64,000 bases of DNA from positions 1 to 64,000 of the IMG/VR virus record IMGVR_UViG_3300023179_000033; one strand, 5' to 3'. The notes under the pieces were generated by a model. That model was given only the letters and a program-made list of their open reading frames with translations, made no database searches and was not told where the DNA came from. Source of the stretch: a virus. The position numbers and the translations under genes were made by a program. Shown piece by piece: positions 59,126-64,000 of the stretch. Every line of letters starts with the position of its first letter. Position 1 is the stretch's first letter.

Positions 59126-59647
59126 TTATTCAATTGTACTCGTAATTCCAAGATATACAATTGGTGAACCATTTGCGAGTGCAAAAAAAGTCCTAATAAT
59201 TGAATATCCTGTACCTATAAATGTATAATTAGTTATACTGCAATCCTTATTAGATACATCTTCAATAAATGGTCTGGACATAGATTTTCTTCCTCCTTGT
59301 CCAATCAAAGCTAATAAAGCTCTGACTTTAGATTGAGTAAATCCTTCCGCTCCATCAGATCCCTCTATACTAGGTAAAAAAACAGAAGATCCTTTTATAG
59401 ATGCACTCGTTATTTGAAAAGATTGATTAATATCACACTCTAAATAAACATAAAATTTAGAATCAACACTATTTAAATTTGCATTAATTTTTTGACTTTT
59501 ATTTGCATCTGTTATATTCGTAATATGTTTTCTTTGAACAGAATCATAAATAATACAATTATCAACATAGAAATAAAAATCATTTCCTTTTTTAGAAATA
59601 TCTACAAGATATAATTGATTTGGTTGTTTTTCAAAAATATTTGTCAT
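59126..59647 (-). CDS. Probable virion protein, 173 aa
   Basis: Shares the YLEC...ITSAxIKxSxxLPSxE core with the downstream 151-aa protein. Beta-rich, with a Gly-rich C-terminal half (LALIGQGGRKSMSRPFIEDVS). No enzymatic motif. Overall the genes from 57.9 to 64 kb are co-directional and nearly abutting, as in a tail operon. Confidence 0.5.
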   Translation of the reverse strand: MTNIFEKQPNQLYLVDISKKGNDFYFYVDNCIIYDSVQRKHITNITDANKSQKINANLNSVDSKFYVYLECDINQSFQITSASIKGSSVFLPSIEGSDGAEGFTQSKVRALLALIGQGGRKSMSRPFIEDVSNKDCSITNYTFIGTGYSIIRTFFALANGSPIVYLGITSTIE

Positions 59648-59648
59648 T

Positions 59649-60185
59649 TTATATTACAGGATAATCTATACCAAAAAATTTATTTGATAAAATACTTAAA
59701 TTATTAGTCCTAACTAATTGTATAACTTTAGATCTTCCAGCAAAAGGTAATATGGCAAAAACTCGTCTTAATTTCGTTGTAGAATAATAACGAAAATTTT
59801 TGTACGCTTGATTCTTAGCATAAACTTTTACGAGCATGTCTGACTCAAAATTAGTTATTGTATCTATATTATCAATGACTTGAAATTGACCCTTTGTAAT
59901 TTTATATTTTATCGTACTATTTGAATCCTCTTCTGAAGCCACTGTCAGAAGCAAAATAAGATACATGTCTTTATTATTAAAAGAAAAATTTGTCCAAGTA
60001 TCAAAAGATGGGGTAAAACTATTAAAAGATGATCCATATGAATCTGTTATTGATCCTCCAGATTTTATTTTATATTGAAAAGATTTTTCATTTGAATTAC
60101 TTGGATCTTTTCTCATTTCTACTTTAAATCCAGATTCATATAAATCTGGAAATGCATCAAAATCTTTAGCAAATGAATTACTCAT
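59649..60185 (-). CDS. Probable virion protein, 178 aa
   Basis: Beta-rich, Ser/Asn/Thr-rich; begins MSNSFAKDFDAFPDLYESGFKV. The middle (KDMYLILLLTVASEEDSNSTIKYKITKG) may be a distant copy of the paralogous pair downstream, but similarity is weak. AGGAG precedes the ATG by 9 nt. Confidence 0.45.
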   Translation of the reverse strand: MSNSFAKDFDAFPDLYESGFKVEMRKDPSNSNEKSFQYKIKSGGSITDSYGSSFNSFTPSFDTWTNFSFNNKDMYLILLLTVASEEDSNSTIKYKITKGQFQVIDNIDTITNFESDMLVKVYAKNQAYKNFRYYSTTKLRRVFAILPFAGRSKVIQLVRTNNLSILSNKFFGIDYPVI

Positions 60186-60189
60186 AAGA

Positions 60190-62421
60190 TTATACTCCTG
60201 TTATATAGGTTGTATATGTAGTATTACCTGTTCCAGATAATGTAAGTTTTCCAATCATACCACTATAATCCAAGAAAGACTGATAATTAAAACGAATATT
60301 AAATAATGTTCCAGTATCATACATAAAAGAGCCAGAATATCCAGTTATTGCTTTATTATAATATAATCCTGTATATGCTACATCATTTATTCCTGTATCA
60401 AAAACTCCAGTAAATATATTAAATGAACCGCTAAATGATTTTTCGTAGATTGGAACATTTGGAATAAAACCAGTTACTAAAATATCTCCAGTAGTAAAAT
60501 TATAAATACCAGTTGCATATTTTAATGGTTGACCAAATTCAGTTACGCCTAGATTACCAGTTACATTTTGATAATTTCCGCTAGTTATAAATATTAATTG
60601 ATTAATTAATATCGTTCCATCTGAATCAATTTGATTTATATCGCCGCTTTGTAGACCTGTATATAAACCACTAATTATTTTTGAACCAGTAATATTTATT
60701 CCTGTAACATTAAAAATTCCATTACTAGAAAATAACTTTCCTGTAGACAAAATACCAGTTAATTGCGTAGCTGTTCCTTGATCTATTTGAATTTGCCCAG
60801 TAAATAATCCTGTCCATGAAAATGGATCTCCACTAATACTTGTTGAAGCGTAAGCTAGTCCACTTAAATATCCATTCCCAATTACTAGCGATTGACTTTG
60901 ATATTCTGTTGAGTCTATGTATCCAGTTAAATCACCAGTAAATACCCCTGTGACATTCCATCTGCCGCTTTGTCTAACTAAAGTTTCCGCACCAGTTATT
61001 ATACCACTTCCTGTTATTAATATAAAACTCGCATTACCATTATATTCTGAAAAATATGCTATCGTAGGATATCCAGTTGGCAATAATACATCACCAGTAA
61101 TTAATCTATAATTTAAATCTTCTCTTAGATATCCACTCATAAATCCAGTTATAGATTCAACAAGATAAAATGGATTATCAGGAGGATTAACGTTCATTGT
61201 AGCACCATCTCTATAGAATACAAATCCTGTACCAGTAAGATATCCTGTCCACCAAGAAGTATTAAAACCAGTTGCTTGAGATGCACCTTCGCCAGTAAAC
61301 CTTTGAGTATAGAAAAAATATCCTGTTGCAAATCCAGTTATAAATCCACTTGCTGTATATGTTAGATCTGGATAATTAAATATTCCTGTTGCTGTCACAT
61401 TTCTTACACCAGTAACTAATACTGTATCTGTATACAAATTATTTCTAAAGTTATAACCAGATATAAGAGCTAAACCTGTAAAATTGAAATCTCTACTACC
61501 CAAATCTGCTTCTGTAATTCTTCCTGTACCAAGAAGATTATAACCATATCCAGTTCCAGTTAAAAGACCAAGGGTATCTCCAGTTGCACCAGAAAAATAT
61601 TGAAATTTAATTTCAAGAGGTAAATTATTATATCCTGTTAATACTATCTCTCCAGAAGTTACCTGTTTAGAATAAGTAAGATTCATATAACCTTCATTTA
61701 AAACTTCTCTCTGTCCGCTAAGTAAAAGACCATCTGGATTAGTAAATAGAGTAACAATATCCTCAATGTTATATAATCCTGTTATATTAATAATTTGATT
61801 TATTTTACCAAAATTTGTAAATAAATTTAAAGTCAAATTATAACCACCAACATCATTGACTGTGTTTAGAACAATCTGACCACTTTTTAATCCACTAACA
61901 ATACTATTTATTCCATTAATACTAAATTGACCAGTTGGAGTTAAACTACCAGAAAATATTTTAAATGCAAGATTAGTTTGATTATTTAAAATAAAACCCG
62001 TATAAAGTTTTCCAGCTTTGAAATTCTCTGGTAATACAAAATTATAAATAGCAGGATTTGCACTATTTATTTTTAAATCTGTGTTTAAAATACAATTTGA
62101 AGCATTATAAAAGAAGTTATCAACTTTAAAATTATTTTTAATTCCATTAAAACAAAGAGGTATATTATTGATATAATAAGAATAATTAGCATTCTCTAAA
62201 TCGCCAGAAATTTTAAAATTTGTATTAGCTAAATAAGAATGCACGTATCTATTTTCAAAATCAAAAACTTTTCCGCTTTGAAATGTGAATTGAATTTTAT
62301 TTCCTTCTCCAGAAAAACCAAATGCACCAGAACCTGTTACATTATTAATAGATAAATTTAAGTCAAAACTTAAACCAGTTTGTTCAAAAATAGATCTATA
62401 ACTATAGCCAGAGATTAACAT
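60190..62421 (-). CDS. Repetitive TG-rich fibre-like protein, 743 aa
   Basis: The sequence is dominated by short beta-strand repeats ending in (F/I/L/V)(T/S)G, for example FITGFATG, YLTGTG, VFTGDLTG, GLFTGQ, GLYTGLQSG, over about 600 residues. No enzymatic motif, no signal peptide. This fits an elongated tail fibre or long virion filament made of beta repeats. It lies between two other virion-like genes. Confidence 0.6.
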   Translation of the reverse strand: MLISGYSYRSIFEQTGLSFDLNLSINNVTGSGAFGFSGEGNKIQFTFQSGKVFDFENRYVHSYLANTNFKISGDLENANYSYYINNIPLCFNGIKNNFKVDNFFYNASNCILNTDLKINSANPAIYNFVLPENFKAGKLYTGFILNNQTNLAFKIFSGSLTPTGQFSINGINSIVSGLKSGQIVLNTVNDVGGYNLTLNLFTNFGKINQIINITGLYNIEDIVTLFTNPDGLLLSGQREVLNEGYMNLTYSKQVTSGEIVLTGYNNLPLEIKFQYFSGATGDTLGLLTGTGYGYNLLGTGRITEADLGSRDFNFTGLALISGYNFRNNLYTDTVLVTGVRNVTATGIFNYPDLTYTASGFITGFATGYFFYTQRFTGEGASQATGFNTSWWTGYLTGTGFVFYRDGATMNVNPPDNPFYLVESITGFMSGYLREDLNYRLITGDVLLPTGYPTIAYFSEYNGNASFILITGSGIITGAETLVRQSGRWNVTGVFTGDLTGYIDSTEYQSQSLVIGNGYLSGLAYASTSISGDPFSWTGLFTGQIQIDQGTATQLTGILSTGKLFSSNGIFNVTGINITGSKIISGLYTGLQSGDINQIDSDGTILINQLIFITSGNYQNVTGNLGVTEFGQPLKYATGIYNFTTGDILVTGFIPNVPIYEKSFSGSFNIFTGVFDTGINDVAYTGLYYNKAITGYSGSFMYDTGTLFNIRFNYQSFLDYSGMIGKLTLSGTGNTTYTTYITGV

Positions 62422-62422
62422 A

Positions 62423-64000
62423 TTATGTTGGTCGGTAAGTATTTAATTTTATTGTTGGTTGTATTTTTTGGGCAATCGCTTCTCTTTTTGGTAATACTTT
62501 TGGTCTATTCGCAAAACTTATTTGAGAGGTCGCTCCGTTTTCATTTAAATTTATACTAAATGAAGTTAATCCTTTATCAGGGCTAATATAATCTACAAGA
62601 TCTCCAAAATTTAATCCAATAATTGAAAGAGATAAATTTTTTCTTGGCGAAGTAACAGAATTTACAATTTTTTTACTAAGATCTGCGTGATATTGGGCAG
62701 GAGTAACAGTTTTGAAATTTTTTGTGGCGCCATCTGGCACAAACATATTTATTATAGTAGATCCATCCACAGGATCAAGATCATTTGTTATATCAGATTC
62801 TGCAACATGTAATGATAATGTATTATCATCAATGTCATTTATATTTCCAAAAACTAATTTTTGTCCCGGTACAGTAAATTTTACAGAGCTAGAGACTGTT
62901 TCATAACCATAATATGGCGTTTCCGCAGGTGCAATAAGATTAATAGATCTTTCTCCATTGTAAATTAACGATACAGTTCTAGCGGTTGGACTGTTTAATC
63001 CAACAAATGGAGTATTCTGATCTGGACATTTTCCACAAACTTGCTGTAATAAATCTGCTTCACAAACAGTAATACATTCACTACTTTTTTCACTATTTTC
63101 TTGTCCCTTTACTACTTCTTTTGTATTTTTCATTGTAGTTGTAGTAACTTGCATAATCTTGTTAAGAACACCTTTGGGAGGTAGAAATACAAATACAACT
63201 TTTCTTTGACCATCTTGTACATTTGAATCTTTTAGATTATTTATTAAAGTTATAACCTTATTTGCTTGTTCGGCTAACTTAGTATCTCCAACGCATTCTG
63301 CGGTATTTTTTGCTCCATCAAGTCTTACGTAACCAAGTCCATCTAAGTCTTGAATTGCTTCTTTATATTTTAAAAAAGGATCATCTTTGTTATCATCTAA
63401 CATTGCTTTATCATATTCATCTTGCGTTGTTCCATACGCTGTACTTCTTGAAAATAAATAAAATGTAGGAATATTCCATTCTATCCCGCTATTTTCTGGT
63501 ATAGGTCCTTCTATAACTTTGGCAAATGGAAGATCATATTTATTCTTATTTGTATAAATTTCTGAAGTTGGATTAATAGTAGTTTTTCTTTCTGCAAATA
63601 AACTTGTACTACAAGAACGACTATCTATGGAAGGCGCATTAGCACCTTCATAATATTTTCCAATCATATCTGCGATAGCCGCTTCCCAGTCTTGATAAAG
63701 TTTTAATTTATCTGGATCATATAATGCTACAAAAACTTGCGCTCCATTATACTTAGCAATAAAATCTGTAATCGCTGGATTATTATAACCATAATCATAT
63801 ATTTTTGTCCAAAAATTATCATTTACTTGGCCTTTTTCAATCGTTTCAAAAGAACTAAGCGCAGTATAACCAAGTGGCTCATAATCATTATTCATGATAG
63901 CGTAAACATTTCTTGCAGCAGGACTATATTTTCCAAGAATTGCTCTTGTAACATCATAGTTTGAAACTTTAAGTTTCTCAGGTTTAATACAATTAAACGT
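62423..64000 (-). CDS. Large virion-like protein, partial, at least 525 aa
   Basis: The frame stays open from the stop at 62423 to the window end, through and beyond the Met at 63895, so the start lies outside. Mixed alpha/beta sequence with acidic and Cys-containing stretches (CITVCEADLLQQVCGKCPDQ) and an Ile/Pro-rich C-terminal tail (IQPTIKLNTYRPT). No known family recognised. Position suggests a baseplate, tail or large structural protein. Confidence 0.5.
   Translation of the reverse strand, partial: TFNCIKPEKLKVSNYDVTRAILGKYSPAARNVYAIMNNDYEPLGYTALSSFETIEKGQVNDNFWTKIYDYGYNNPAITDFIAKYNGAQVFVALYDPDKLKLYQDWEAAIADMIGKYYEGANAPSIDSRSCSTSLFAERKTTINPTSEIYTNKNKYDLPFAKVIEGPIPENSGIEWNIPTFYLFSRSTAYGTTQDEYDKAMLDDNKDDPFLKYKEAIQDLDGLGYVRLDGAKNTAECVGDTKLAEQANKVITLINNLKDSNVQDGQRKVVFVFLPPKGVLNKIMQVTTTTMKNTKEVVKGQENSEKSSECITVCEADLLQQVCGKCPDQNTPFVGLNSPTARTVSLIYNGERSINLIAPAETPYYGYETVSSSVKFTVPGQKLVFGNINDIDDNTLSLHVAESDITNDLDPVDGSTIINMFVPDGATKNFKTVTPAQYHADLSKKIVNSVTSPRKNLSLSIIGLNFGDLVDYISPDKGLTSFSINLNENGATSQISFANRPKVLPKREAIAQKIQPTIKLNTYRPT

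Noticed and set aside
35-61751. The 13-mer TTAGTAAATAGAG occurring at 35-47, 3069-3081 and 61739-61751
   Set aside because: The first copy is at the end of a gene and the third lies within codons of the TG-repeat protein. No inverted structure or shared context was found; chance in AT-rich DNA is likely.
1-64000. CRISPR array or restriction-modification/defence locus
   Set aside because: No regular direct repeats with spacers were found, and no methyltransferase with a DNA-target signature next to a restriction enzyme; the methyltransferases here look like sugar or small-molecule enzymes.

Overview
The window reads as part of the genome of a large, strongly AT-rich tailed bacteriophage. Genes are packed head to tail, often overlapping by 1-20 nt. 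They include a replicative helicase, RecA/UvsX, a split Pol III, primase, ribonucleotide reductase, ThyX, dCMP deaminase, dNMP kinase and a sigma factor, followed by likely virion genes. No integrase, ribosomal protein or chromosomal housekeeping operon is seen. Two secreted proteins end in PEP-CTERM sorting signals, which points (inference only) to a Gram-negative host with an exosortase system, such as Verrucomicrobiota, Planctomycetota or some Pseudomonadota.

Layout. 0-8.9 kb is mostly on the minus strand: carbohydrate-modifying enzymes, a class II tRNA-Ser with an odd ACU anticodon, a short adenylosuccinate synthetase, dCMP deaminase, an LpxH-like phosphoesterase and an IMPDH/GMPR-family enzyme. 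8.9-16.4 kb (plus) holds dNMP kinase, a phage sigma factor, a glycosyltransferase, NrdA/NrdB and small proteins. 16.4-17.5 kb is an RNA locus: a divergently transcribed, pseudoknotted candidate ncRNA and a complete tmRNA. 17.5-25.5 kb carries small virion-like genes, a membrane-anchored cysteine-peptidase-like protein, an operon of two PEP-CTERM proteins, an Hsp20, and proteins with phage head-associated motifs. 25.5-41 kb is a glycan island of about 19 genes: glycosyltransferases of several families, FkbM and other SAM methyltransferases, a sugar C-methyltransferase, Gmd, and an Fe-S 3-dehydratase of the 3,6-dideoxyhexose pathway. 41-57.9 kb is the replication and recombination block: UvsX, a nuclease, DnaB with a class 3 intein, ThyX with an HNH intein, primase, a Cas4/RecB-like nuclease, the PHP part of Pol III, a DnaQ exonuclease, the Pol III core, a GT4-GT9 pair and a Rad52-like protein. 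57.9-64 kb (minus) encodes likely tail or fibre proteins; the last gene runs off the window.

Regulation. Two promoter classes are visible. Class A is TTGAC(A/T/G/C)-N17-TATAAT-like, with the start codon usually 6-8 nt after the -10 box, so the messages should be leaderless. Class B is a lone AGTGTAAT box, usually 6-11 nt before the start codon, in front of virion-like genes, small membrane genes and the tmRNA, with no -35 box. Class B looks like a phage-specific (late?) promoter, and the sigma factor at 9.5 kb is a candidate reader. An Hsp20 gene has a sigma54-like -24/-12 match, and the PEP-CTERM operon has two terminator-shaped hairpins around its first start codon.

The genes fit a phage that takes over nucleotide supply, replicates with its own polymerase parts, keeps translation quality control (tmRNA, tRNA), and invests heavily in sugar chemistry, perhaps to decorate its virions or remodel the host envelope.
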